In this document: positions 19,001 to 27,411 of the stretch, one piece after another
How the letters are laid out: each line of letters starts with the position of its first letter
Numbering within the stretch: the first letter of the stretch is position 1
Assembly (NCBI RefSeq): GCF_009362735.1
Contig: NZ_WHNP01000005.1
Coordinates: 248,001-312,000 of the forward strand
Source: Paraburkholderia franconis
GTDB taxonomy: Bacteria; Pseudomonadota; Gammaproteobacteria; Burkholderiales; Burkholderiaceae
Direction of reading: 5' to 3'
Length of the DNA stretch: 64,000 bases
Made by a program: the position numbers and the translations under genes
Notes under the pieces: generated by a model
What the model saw: only the letters and a program-made list of their open reading frames with translations
What the model was told of the DNA's origin: nothing
Database searches by the model: none

Positions 19001-21048
19001 GGATTGAGCTGCGCGTACGGTCCGCCCGAGATGTTCACGCCGAAAGCGGTGCGGCCGAACAGACCCGCGCTGCCGCTGCCGCTGAGCGAAATCGCGCCAT
19101 CCGTAGTCTCGATCGCGCTCTGCTGCATGTTGATGCCATCGCCGAACGTGCTCGAACCGGCGAGCGTCACGTTGCCGCTCGTCGTGGCGAGCAGCGAATA
19201 GCCGATCGCGATGCCGCCGATCTCCGTTTCCGCCGCGCCGTTGATATTGATCGCGCCCGCTTCTGTATGCACCGTCGAGTTGTTGATGTTCACCGCGCTC
19301 TGGCCGGTGTCGCCGATCGTCAACGATCCGCCGTTGGTGTCGATTGCAACGTTGGTGAGGCTCACCGAATTCGCGGGCGTCGCGCCGCCCACGTTCGCAT
19401 CGAACACGAGATTGAGCGGGCCCGCCTGCGACGTGATGTTCTGTCCGTTATCCGTGATCGAGCCGGCCGCGCTGAACGTGAGCGTCGTCGCGTTGTTGCC
19501 GGCCGGCGATAGCGCCGTCTTCGTGATCGGCGTCTGGATGAAAATATCGCCCGCCTGCGTGCCGCCCGTTCCCGTCGTGATCGTCACCGACGTGCCGTTG
19601 CCAAGCGGCGTTTCGATGTCGGAACGGAACACGACGCTGTTGTCGCCCGCTGCCGTGAACGTCGTCGTGCTGCCCGGCGCGGCCGTCGTGACAGCAGCAA
19701 GCGCAACTGCCGTTTCGTCCGGCTCGATGAAGACATTGAACGGATCGAGCAGCCACGTCCCGGCCCGCCCTTTAACTGCCGACGCATCGATCTTCACACC
19801 GGCCGTGTCGAGATAATGGCCCGAGGTCTCGATCAGTCCGCCGTTGCCGCCCTGCGTGCCGCCTTTCGCCGATAGCGTGCCGTAAATGCGGCTCGCCGTC
19901 GCGCTGTAAGCGACGACATGGCCGCCGTTGCCGTTCTGCGATGCGTCGGCGTGAATGCTCGCGCCCGGCGACATCCAGATCGCGTTTGCGTTGCGAATGT
20001 CGGCATCGCCGCCCGCCGCGCCTCCGCCGAAGCGCACCGTGCCGCCGCCCGCCGCGCCGCTTGCATCGACACGCGCGCCATCGGACAGCGCGACGTCATA
20101 ACCCGTGACGTCCACGCGGCCACCCGTCAGGCCCGCGCCGCCCGTCGCATCGAGCGTCCCGCCCGCCATCACGACACCGTTCGTGCCGCCGTCCAGCACG
20201 ATGTGTCCGTTGCGCTCGGCAAGGCTCTGCGCGCGCACGATCCCCTGCTGGTTGATCACGGTGCCCGCGAGCGCATCGGCCGTCTGCGCGCTCATGATCA
20301 CGGTGCCGCCATCGGCCGCGAGTGTCCCGGTGTTGCCGATCAGCGCGCGCGCCGCGCCCGCGTTGATCTTCAGCGTGGTCAATCCGTCGCCCGCGAAGTC
20401 CACGGTGATGTCGTTACCCGCGCCGAGCGCGACCGTGCCGAGACGCGCGCTCACCGTGCCCGTATTGCTGACGGTCCCGCCGAGCAGCGCGATCGTGCCG
20501 CCCGATCCGGCCGTGAGCGTGCCGGCGTTGCTGACGGGCGCCGTCGATGCGCCGACAAAGCGGTAGTTGCCCGCAAGGAAATCGGCGTTCGAGATGTTGA
20601 GCGTCGACGCGACCAGCGAGCCGACGTTCACCGACGAACCGGGCGCAAAGATCACGCCGGCGGGATTGACGAGGAACACCCTGCCGTTTGCCTGCAGGCG
20701 TCCCGCGATCACGCTCGGATCGTTGCCCATCACGCGGTTGAGCAAGGCCGCGCTCGCCGACGGCTGCACGATCTTCACGCCCTCGCTCGCGCCGATCGAA
20801 AACGTGTTCCAGTTGACGATCGCCTTCGGCGACGATTGCGTGATGTTCATTTGCCCCGCGCTGGGCGCCGCGACGCTCACCGTTCCCGACACCACTTGCG
20901 CACCCGTCGGATTCGCGAACGCCGCCGGCCCGCACGACGCGGCAAACAGCGCAGTCACCGCGCTGGCGATCGTGCCGGCGCGTAATGCACCCATACCCGC
21001 ACCCATACCCGGCCGCACACCCGGCCGCACACTACAGGGCTTGTTCAT
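16027..21048 (-). CDS. TpsA exoprotein: filamentous-haemagglutinin-type adhesin with MBG domain
   Basis: 1673 residues. After an extended signal peptide (about 1-46, ending AAFANP) comes the TPS secretion domain with NWNTFSIG and FLVNPAGVIFAPGSSVNVG, the NPXG-type recognition region. A long right-handed beta-helix follows, made of Gly/Ser/Thr repeats such as TTSGNVTLAGSS. Near the C-terminus is an MBG domain (GAPNPAFTFTASGLINGD). The last residues contain Cys-X8-Cys three residues from the end (SCMLLNSPHGCGDF). ATG 21048 has GAGG six bases upstream. It is the last gene of a CHAT-TpsB-TpsA unit and should be exported through the TpsB encoded just upstream. Confidence 0.92.
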   Translation of the reverse strand: MNKPCSVRPGVRPGMGAGMGALRAGTIASAVTALFAASCGPAAFANPTGAQVVSGTVSVAAPSAGQMNITQSSPKAIVNWNTFSIGASEGVKIVQPSASAALLNRVMGNDPSVIAGRLQANGRVFLVNPAGVIFAPGSSVNVGSLVASTLNISNADFLAGNYRFVGASTAPVSNAGTLTAGSGGTIALLGGTVSNTGTVSARLGTVALGAGNDITVDFAGDGLTTLKINAGAARALIGNTGTLAADGGTVIMSAQTADALAGTVINQQGIVRAQSLAERNGHIVLDGGTNGVVMAGGTLDATGGAGLTGGRVDVTGYDVALSDGARVDASGAAGGGTVRFGGGAAGGDADIRNANAIWMSPGASIHADASQNGNGGHVVAYSATASRIYGTLSAKGGTQGGNGGLIETSGHYLDTAGVKIDASAVKGRAGTWLLDPFNVFIEPDETAVALAAVTTAAPGSTTTFTAAGDNSVVFRSDIETPLGNGTSVTITTGTGGTQAGDIFIQTPITKTALSPAGNNATTLTFSAAGSITDNGQNITSQAGPLNLVFDANVGGATPANSVSLTNVAIDTNGGSLTIGDTGQSAVNINNSTVHTEAGAININGAAETEIGGIAIGYSLLATTSGNVTLAGSSTFGDGINMQQSAIETTDGAISLSGSGSAGLFGRTAFGVNISGGPYAQLNPDESTTLIPNIDVTGSGTVTISGVITGSTSGSGVNLNNAQLTAATGHVALTGSADVTNQGAGVTLQNATISTTGAGVSITGSASASQAVAIGYAATGLASGVALGYALVSTRDGNISVTGSSSLSGLSTLGGAGVDIEQSALQTTGRGSISVTGAASSTATGPATGVIVNGNFTNQAPPGTTPAFSATGTGAISVSGSAQAMTGTGLSVNNARFTAASGAIAMAGTATVSSTGDGADFTSTLISAGAGNVTISGTTNVTLGGSGVVLDDTSMSTTSGNVSVNGTVNGATAFGTGVGTFGAFLVTNADNTVTQLPLIVTGSGNIIVAGSTPATTSGSIAFDLNNGSISSTSGSISLSGRTTGTPARNLASTGVVLESLTESTVPTPSTVTTGSGQLSIDGSGSGANAQGVLIADGTQIASNNGGAIDIRGVETSPTTSANGGNVQFDYGTLILNGSVTSTKPGSTISLAGSTNTSDAGLAFGAVPMPQLMSSFEASSFFHAAGPVSINGASNGSVVLRAANDNTSQSILSRSAGITGGGGVLSILPASVNPSTFAFTPQDATPITLFGTSGGMSIDAQTFASFTNFQTLTLGSDTQTGLITVNGVCGSASGVCQLVKPGLNMNLALSNPGAGSQGIQLPFGLSLGAGHTLSLVSAGAVTDPGGIQAASLLLSGPGSFTLIDPQNDVGVLALVNAGNVNFVDSHGFAIGPVTSQTYNATSGTLNAIDGTNSTLTGNLIAQAATGNVALNTSLTSGGTVDLVMENGVFTSGDAGALSAANGWRIWAATWNQEVRGNVQPNTAQPNFYGCIFGAGCSWGGIVPMTGNHFVYVARPTVTVTANGATRIAGAPNPAFTFTASGLINGDTAAGALTGSLTTPANQNSLPGQYPIDPNFLSNVGYVVNEVPATLTVTAPLNPVAQAGLQSFFSNQEQTFVYENNLQGTNICIGSNQPLFTTAAPGDNQDILAVEWKRVRSQPNLNSCMLLNSPHGCGDF

Positions 21049-21072
21049 CACGCACCTCAGGCCGATGGCCCA

Positions 21073-22752
21073 CTAAAACGTCTTCGTCAACTGCACATAA
21101 AAGCGCGGCACCTTGTCGTTGCCCGTCGTATCGGAGCCCGTCGTGCGCCACGCGACCGTGCCCTGCACCGCGATGCCACCCGGCGCCGACCAGAACGCGC
21201 CGAGGCCGACGCCGCTTCTCGTGATCACGTTCGTCCCCTGGTTCGGCCGCGCGTTCGCGTTGTACCAGCCGGTGCCGAAATCGAAGAAGCCAAACACCGT
21301 CGCTTTCGACGTGATCGCGTAACGCCCTTCGACGGTTGCGACGAAGCCTTCGTCGACGAGCGCCTCGGAAGGCGAATACGCGCGCACCGCGTGCGGCCCG
21401 CCGAGCAGGAAGCGCGACGAGTTGTCGAGCGTCGTGGCTGCCCACTGGCCGGAAATCCCCGCGAACATGCTGATGCGCTCCGTCACCGCATTCAGCCGGT
21501 TCGCGAAGAACGTGGCGCGCATTTCGTTGCCTTGCGTGTTGCGGCCAAACGCCGACGCATCGATTGCCTCGGCCTGCGCGTTCCTGAAGTGAACGCTGCC
21601 GATCAGCAGCTCGACGTCCGCGCTGTTGAAGCCCCCGCCGAGCAACGTATCGCGGCTTTCGTAGCTCAGGCCGACGCTGCCTTCGATCAGCGAACGCGGA
21701 TTGTGCGAATCGACGACGCCCACGTTGTCGATCAGATCGCGATACTCGAGGTTGACGCGCGCGAGCAGGTTCTGGCTGCGGGTGCGTACGAGCGGATGCG
21801 TGAGCGTCAGGTCGACGACGGTCGCCTCGCCCTGTGCGTCGAGCGACGCGAACTCCTTGCCGAGCGCATAGTTGAGCCGCGACACGGCGACCCCGACGCG
21901 CGTGCCATACGCATTGACAGGCGCCTCGTAGCCGACGCGGCCGTACACGGTATCGAGCCGTTCGCTGCCGAGCAGGCGCAAGTCCAGGTTGTCGCCGATC
22001 ATGAACGGCGAGTTGAGCCGCGCCAATGCACCCAGGCGCCAGGTTCCGCTTTCCGGCGCGCCGTAGTTGTCGACGTCGACAGCGAACGTCCAGCGTTTGG
22101 CGGGCGCGACGCTGATGCTCAGATCGACCGTACCCGGCTCTTCGCCCGTCTCGATCGCCGATGTCACCTGGATGCCCGGCAAGTCGGACAGCAGCAGCAT
22201 CGTGCGTTCGATATCGTGCTGCTGCAAAGGCTTGCCGACGGGGATCTGCGCGACGCGCTCGCGTATCAGGCTTTCGCGGACCGGCGTGCCCGCCGCGATG
22301 TCGAGCCGCACATGGCCCACGCGCCCTTCGAGCACGGTGAACTCGACCGTCCCCGCGCTCACGTCCTGCTGCGGAATCACCACCTGCGCCAGCAGATAGC
22401 CGCGTGCGCGATACACCTGCGTGACCTTTGCGGCAATCGCTTCGAGATCCGCGAAGCCGATCTGCCTGCCGATCTGGTCGCGCACGGGCGCAAGCAGCTC
22501 GTCGGAGGGAATCGTATCGTTGCCCTTGAACGTGATGCCCTTGAGCGTGAACGTCGGACCGGGCGCCGCGACGGGAGGCGGCGTCGTCGGCGGCACAGCG
22601 GGCAGCGCCTCGCCGCCGCCCGGCGGCGAAGGCCGCGTCTCGCGCGGCGCGGTCTGCTGGAGAATGCTACCCGCGTTCGGCAGCGTCTGGCCCCACGCGA
22701 ATGTTCCGCTGCAAGCCAATGCCGCGGCGATCAGTCGAAGTGGTGTCTTCAT
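21073..22752 (-). CDS. TpsB outer-membrane transporter (ShlB/FhaC/HecB family)
   Basis: 559 residues from ATG 22752, with signal peptide MKTPLRLIAAALACSGTFAWG. A Pro-rich linker (about 25-55) leads to a POTRA domain (FTLKGITFKGNDTIPSDELL) and a second POTRA region. A 16-strand-type barrel follows (TFAVDVDNYGAPESGTWRLG, then LGGPHAVRAYSPSEALVDEG) and ends in an aromatic residue (LTKTF). It exports the TpsA encoded 24 bases downstream. The start lies eight bases after the CHAT-protease stop, which implies one message. Confidence 0.93.
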   Translation of the reverse strand: MKTPLRLIAAALACSGTFAWGQTLPNAGSILQQTAPRETRPSPPGGGEALPAVPPTTPPPVAAPGPTFTLKGITFKGNDTIPSDELLAPVRDQIGRQIGFADLEAIAAKVTQVYRARGYLLAQVVIPQQDVSAGTVEFTVLEGRVGHVRLDIAAGTPVRESLIRERVAQIPVGKPLQQHDIERTMLLLSDLPGIQVTSAIETGEEPGTVDLSISVAPAKRWTFAVDVDNYGAPESGTWRLGALARLNSPFMIGDNLDLRLLGSERLDTVYGRVGYEAPVNAYGTRVGVAVSRLNYALGKEFASLDAQGEATVVDLTLTHPLVRTRSQNLLARVNLEYRDLIDNVGVVDSHNPRSLIEGSVGLSYESRDTLLGGGFNSADVELLIGSVHFRNAQAEAIDASAFGRNTQGNEMRATFFANRLNAVTERISMFAGISGQWAATTLDNSSRFLLGGPHAVRAYSPSEALVDEGFVATVEGRYAITSKATVFGFFDFGTGWYNANARPNQGTNVITRSGVGLGAFWSAPGGIAVQGTVAWRTTGSDTTGNDKVPRFYVQLTKTF

Positions 22753-22760
22753 TATTGTTC

Positions 22761-25031
22761 TTAGCGCGCGATGCTCAGGCGCCAACCTCCCATCAGGTCG
22801 AACGGTGCCCAGAAGAACGGATGCGCAAAGCGCGGATTCTGCATGACCGTGAGTTGCGCCGTGCGCATTGCGTCGATCGCTTCGTGGCCGTCAGCGAGTT
22901 GCGAGTAGAACGTGCGCATCGTCAGCGCGCTCGATTCGTCGGCCACGGGCCACATCGACACGATCAGGCTGCTCGCGCCTGCATAGAAGAACGCGCGCGT
23001 GAAGCCGAGTATTTCGTCGCCGCGCGCGATCCGGCCCAGTCCCGTCTCGCACGCCGACAGCGTGACGAGCGATACGTTGTTGAGCTTCAGGTTGTAGATG
23101 TCCTTCGCGAGCAGCGAGTCGGGGCCATCGGCGGGCTGTGTCGCGGGCGCGAGCAGGATGCGCGAATGCAGCGGGTCGATCGTGTCCGCTTCGGCGTGCG
23201 TGGCCACATGCAGAACGCGGCCAGCGGGCGCATTGTCGCGAAAGCTCACGCGCGTCGCGCTCGCTTGCAGGAACACTTCGTTGCGCGCGAAGAGCGGCGC
23301 GATGCCGCGCACTTCGGCTTCGGCGCCCGGCAGCGCATACGCGGGCGCGATCGTCGGATTGCCGAACGCGACGAGGTTGCTTGCGACTTGCCGCTCGCGC
23401 GCTTCGAGTTGCACCGCGACGCTGGCCGACGGTTCGAGCGCGATCGCATGGCGCTGGATCAGAAAGCCATCGGGGGCGTGCAGTGCCTGAAACGGCAGAT
23501 AGTGAAGCGCGCCGTGCGGAACGATGATCAGCCGTTCGTTCTCGCGCAGCCCGAGTGGCGCGATCAGCAGCGCATAGAGCTTGTCGCCGTACGTGATCGC
23601 GGCTGGCCGGCGGCGCACGATCGCATTGCGAATGTCGGTGACGGCGGCATCCATGTCGGCGCGCGCGATCGGCAGCGTATAACCCTTGAGCCCTTCGTTG
23701 CGGATCACCCAGACGACGATCGACTTGTCGAGGCTGTGATATTCGACGATCGCCTCGTTCGGCTTCAGCACGTTGCGCACCACGTCGAGACCGGGCACGT
23801 CGCCGTTCAGCTGACGGTCGTCGAGGCCCGCATCGACGCGGTTGCGCACGACGTCCAGCAGCGCGCGTGCGCGACTGCGCTCGGACAGGCTCCATGCCGA
23901 CGCATAGTCGCCGACCTCGACGGTCAGCGCGATCGCTTTTTCGAACACCGATTGCGTGTCGCCGAAAAGCCCCGTCTTGAACTCGTCGCTGCGAAAACGC
24001 GCACGGATTTTTTCCGAATCGTCGACGGCGAGCAGATACGCTTCGCGCGCCCTGCCCTTGTCGCCGAGCACGAGATCGGCGCGGCCGATACCCTCGTGCG
24101 CCCACAGCCGGTCGTAGTTCGCATCACCCGAACTGCTCTGCTTCAGGAGCGCGTTGAACGCATGGCGCGCGTCTTCCGGCTTGCCTTCGGCCAGCAGCAG
24201 ATTGCCTTCGATACGTCGATAGGCGGGCGCAAGTTCGGCTGTCGGCGGTGGACTCGCGGAATCGAATGTCTTGCGCGCGCCCGCCGTATCGCCCGCGGCG
24301 ATCTGCGCATTCGTGATCGACAACAGCACCAGCGGCCTGTAGCGTGGCGACGCCGTTTCAAGTGCGCGGTTGTAGGCAGCGAGCGCATCCTGCGGATGGC
24401 CGCGACGCAGCGCGACATCGCCGAGCACTTTGTTCGCGGGCGCGAACACCTGCTCGGGCGCCTTGGGCGTCGATGCGAGGGCTTCCTGTGCGTACTTTTC
24501 GGCGTCGGCGAGATCGCCTGCGTAGCTGTACGCGATGGCGAGATCGCGTTTGGAGAGCGCGGCAAGATCGGCGTTGTCTGTGCGCTGCGCCATCACGAGC
24601 GCGCGGGCGGCCGCCTCGACGCTGTCGCGGAAATCGCCGCGTTCGGCCGCCGACACCGCCATGCTGCAATAGTCGTAGGCAGGCAGCGTGACGCGATCGC
24701 GCGACAGCAGCAAGCGCCCTTCGGCCGTCAACGTCTGCAGTGTTTCGGCGTCGCGTTCGCGCTCGGCGGCCTGGCGAAAGCCGGATGATTCGGGCGCGAG
24801 GCCCGGTGCAGCGGGGCTGGAAGATGCGGCATCGGCGGCGCATGCAGGAGCGCTCAGGACAAGCATCACGCAGGCGGCGAGCGCAGCGATGCACTCGCTC
24901 AACCCTGCGGCACGCGAACGCACGATGTGAGGCTTCGCATCGGACCAACCTGCGCGCACAGCCACGCCCGGCACCGCTCGCCAGGCATCGCACGCCCTCC
25001 AGGATCGCCGGATTCTTCTGAGTTCGTTCAC
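22761..25031 (-). CDS. CHAT-domain caspase-like protease with TPR repeats
   Basis: 756 residues. The first ~45 residues are basic, followed by a membrane or signal segment (AALAACVMLVLSAPACA, about 49-65). TPR-like helices (GDFRDSVEAAARALVMAQ, SYAGDLADAEKYAQEALAS) cover about 120-400. The CHAT domain has the catalytic pair His612 (HVATHAEAD) and Cys661 (TLSACETGLG), then FFYAGASSLIVSMWPV. CHAT proteases cleave specific protein partners. As first gene of the CHAT-TpsB-TpsA unit its substrate could be TpsA or TpsB. GTG 25031 has AGGAAGG upstream. The leader implies periplasmic or membrane location. Confidence 0.92.
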   Translation of the reverse strand: MNELRRIRRSWRACDAWRAVPGVAVRAGWSDAKPHIVRSRAAGLSECIAALAACVMLVLSAPACAADAASSSPAAPGLAPESSGFRQAAERERDAETLQTLTAEGRLLLSRDRVTLPAYDYCSMAVSAAERGDFRDSVEAAARALVMAQRTDNADLAALSKRDLAIAYSYAGDLADAEKYAQEALASTPKAPEQVFAPANKVLGDVALRRGHPQDALAAYNRALETASPRYRPLVLLSITNAQIAAGDTAGARKTFDSASPPPTAELAPAYRRIEGNLLLAEGKPEDARHAFNALLKQSSSGDANYDRLWAHEGIGRADLVLGDKGRAREAYLLAVDDSEKIRARFRSDEFKTGLFGDTQSVFEKAIALTVEVGDYASAWSLSERSRARALLDVVRNRVDAGLDDRQLNGDVPGLDVVRNVLKPNEAIVEYHSLDKSIVVWVIRNEGLKGYTLPIARADMDAAVTDIRNAIVRRRPAAITYGDKLYALLIAPLGLRENERLIIVPHGALHYLPFQALHAPDGFLIQRHAIALEPSASVAVQLEARERQVASNLVAFGNPTIAPAYALPGAEAEVRGIAPLFARNEVFLQASATRVSFRDNAPAGRVLHVATHAEADTIDPLHSRILLAPATQPADGPDSLLAKDIYNLKLNNVSLVTLSACETGLGRIARGDEILGFTRAFFYAGASSLIVSMWPVADESSALTMRTFYSQLADGHEAIDAMRTAQLTVMQNPRFAHPFFWAPFDLMGGWRLSIAR

Positions 25032-25305
25032 ATCGCCTTCCTACGGGACGGTCCTGGGACGCGACTGACTGGAGAGCCGTTGTGACTGAGAGCGCAGGCA
25101 TGCGACGTGAGCACCGCGCGGAGACCTCGAACTACACAGAACTAGACGAATCAGGCGCGCTATTTTGAAAGCCGCGAGCGCTCTCGATGCGGAGCGGCAT
25201 CTCGCGATACAACGCGGCCTCGACGAAGAGGCTTCATCAGCCGCCTTCAAAATCGGTCATGTGATTCGTCTTGTAAGTACACGCGCGTGTGCGTGAGGAT
25301 GGCGC

Positions 25306-27369
25306 ATGCGTGTTCGCAGCGCCGCGCGGCTGGACTCACATGAGCATCCCAACCCGATGACAAGTCCCGACGACAAGACGGTAATCGTGTCGCAAGCGCC
25401 CGCGTCCGACAGCCGTCCTGCGACGTCATCGGCCGCGAGTATCGACTCGCATCACGCATTGGCGATCGGCACGCGCGTCGCCGAGTTCGAGATCAAGGGT
25501 TTGATCGGCGAAGGCGGCTTTGGCATCGTCTACCTCGCTTACGATACGCAGCTGGGCCGCAATGTTGCGCTCAAGGAGTACATGCCCGCGGCACTCGCTT
25601 CGCGCGGCAACAACGCCGAAGTCACGGTGCGCTCGGAACGTCACGAAGAAACATTTCGTGCGGGCCTGAAGAGCTTCGTCAACGAAGCGCGGCTGCTCGC
25701 GCAGTTCGATCATCATTCGCTCGTCAAGGTTTACCGGTTTTGGGAAGCGAACGGCACCGCTTACATGGTGATGCCGTATTACGAAGGCGAGACCTTGCGC
25801 GACACGCTTCGCGCGATGAGTTCGCCGCCCGACGAAGCATGGCTGCGCGCGCTGCTGACGCCGCTTCTCAGCGCGCTCGGCGTGATGCACGCCGCGCAGT
25901 GCTACCACCGCGACATCGCGCCCGACAATATCCTGTTGCTCAAGGGCAGCGGCCGGCCGCTGCTGCTCGACTTCGGCGCGGCAAGACGCGTGATCGGCGA
26001 CATGACGCAGGCGCTGACCGTGATCCTGAAGCCCGGCTATGCACCCGTCGAACAGTATGCGGAAGTCCCAACGCTTAAGCAGGGGCCGTGGACGGACATC
26101 TACGCGCTCGCCGCCGTCGTCTACTTCGCGATCGTGGGCAAGACACCGCCGCCTTCCGTGGGCCGCATGATGAGCGACAGCTATGTGCCGCTCGCGACGC
26201 TTGCCGCGGACCGTTATTCGCCCGCATTCGTGCAGACGATCGATCACGCGCTCGCGGTGCGGCCCGAAGAGCGGCCGCAAAGCGTGCAGACATTCGCGAC
26301 TGGGATGGGCCTCGCACTGGGCGGCGAGCACGACTCGCGCGACGATGCACTCGCGTCGGCTGCGCAGCGCGCCACAGCGCCTGCTTCGATCGGCGCTGTC
26401 GAGTCTCTTGAGGCAGGCGCGGCTTCGGCGGCTCGTCCGGAGGGGAACGCTCGAGCGGACTCGGGCGTCTCTGGTTCGCCTGCTTCAGCACGTTCAGCGG
26501 CCGACGCGCAACCGCATTCGAAGAACGGGCGTTACGCGGCGATAGCCGTAAGCGCGGTCGCGGTCGTCGGGTTGGCCGCGCTCGGCGGCTGGTACGCGAT
26601 GCGTCCCGCACCATCGACTACGCCTTCTGCCGGTGCCAGTGCTGGTACTGCTACTGCCAGTTCCGTAGGCCGTACCGACATGGCTCATGCGGCAAGCAGC
26701 AGTCATGCAGCGCCCACGCTACCGACGCAAGCACAAGTGGCGTCCAGCACTGCCGCGTCTGCATCGACATCGAGCGCGACCGCGAGTGCAAGCAGCAATG
26801 CGGCGCCCGACACGACCCAGGCCGTGACAGTTCCGCTTCCGCCTTATACGCCCGGCGGCGAACTCGAACGGATCGCTGCGCTTTCCGATCCGTCGATTCG
26901 CGTCACGGCAGCCTCACGCAACGGCACCGCGCGGATCAACAAGGATCGTCTGCAGTTCAGGATCAGCAGCAATCGGGCGGGCTATGTGTACGTGTTCATG
27001 GTCGACCCGGCCGGGCAATATCTGATGCTGTTTCCGAACGGACTCGACAAGAACAACACGATCGCCGCCGGTCAGTCGATCTCGCTGCCGCGCGCCAGTT
27101 GGCCGATGACGGCGGGCGCGCCGGCAGGCCCGAATCGCTTCCTCGTGCTGGTGTCGCCGACGCAGCGAGACTTCTCCGACGGCGGCCTGCACGGCGAATC
27201 CGTCTTCGCCGAATTCCCCGAGCAGGCGCAGCGCGCGGCGGCCGTGCGCCGCACCGCCAGCTACTCGCCATTCGCCGGTCAGGCGCGTTGCGCGGCCAAC
27301 GCGACCGACTGTCCAGATACATTCGGCGCAGCAACTTTCACGATCGACGTCGTCGGCCCGTCGACGTAG
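25306..27369 (+). CDS. Membrane Ser/Thr protein kinase with C-terminal DUF4384 (PpkA-like)
   Basis: 687 residues. Kinase domain about 60-330: glycine loop GEGGFGIVY, Lys90 in VALKEYMP, catalytic loop HRDIAPDN (Asp203), DFGAAR, and GYAPVEQYA in the activation segment. The catalytic-loop lysine of the usual HRDLKPxN is alanine here. A Ser/Ala-rich stretch, one membrane helix (about 412-430) and another Ser/Ala-rich linker follow. A C-terminal DUF4384 domain (YVYVFMVDPAGQYLMLFPN) should lie in the periplasm. It is the likely kinase partner of the PP2C and FHA proteins of the T6SS. ATG 25306 has GAGG upstream; ATG 25357 is an alternative. Confidence 0.88.
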   Translation: MRVRSAARLDSHEHPNPMTSPDDKTVIVSQAPASDSRPATSSAASIDSHHALAIGTRVAEFEIKGLIGEGGFGIVYLAYDTQLGRNVALKEYMPAALASRGNNAEVTVRSERHEETFRAGLKSFVNEARLLAQFDHHSLVKVYRFWEANGTAYMVMPYYEGETLRDTLRAMSSPPDEAWLRALLTPLLSALGVMHAAQCYHRDIAPDNILLLKGSGRPLLLDFGAARRVIGDMTQALTVILKPGYAPVEQYAEVPTLKQGPWTDIYALAAVVYFAIVGKTPPPSVGRMMSDSYVPLATLAADRYSPAFVQTIDHALAVRPEERPQSVQTFATGMGLALGGEHDSRDDALASAAQRATAPASIGAVESLEAGAASAARPEGNARADSGVSGSPASARSAADAQPHSKNGRYAAIAVSAVAVVGLAALGGWYAMRPAPSTTPSAGASAGTATASSVGRTDMAHAASSSHAAPTLPTQAQVASSTAASASTSSATASASSNAAPDTTQAVTVPLPPYTPGGELERIAALSDPSIRVTAASRNGTARINKDRLQFRISSNRAGYVYVFMVDPAGQYLMLFPNGLDKNNTIAAGQSISLPRASWPMTAGAPAGPNRFLVLVSPTQRDFSDGGLHGESVFAEFPEQAQRAAAVRRTASYSPFAGQARCAANATDCPDTFGAATFTIDVVGPST

Positions 27370-27411
27370 CGGACCACGCGAACGTCCGCCAGCGCGCGGG
27401 AAGGAGGCGGC

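Noticed and set aside
16531..19512. 993-codon plus-strand frame opposite tpsA
   Set aside because: Repeat-rich antisense frame made of Arg/Ala runs; the minus strand codes a clear TPS adhesin.
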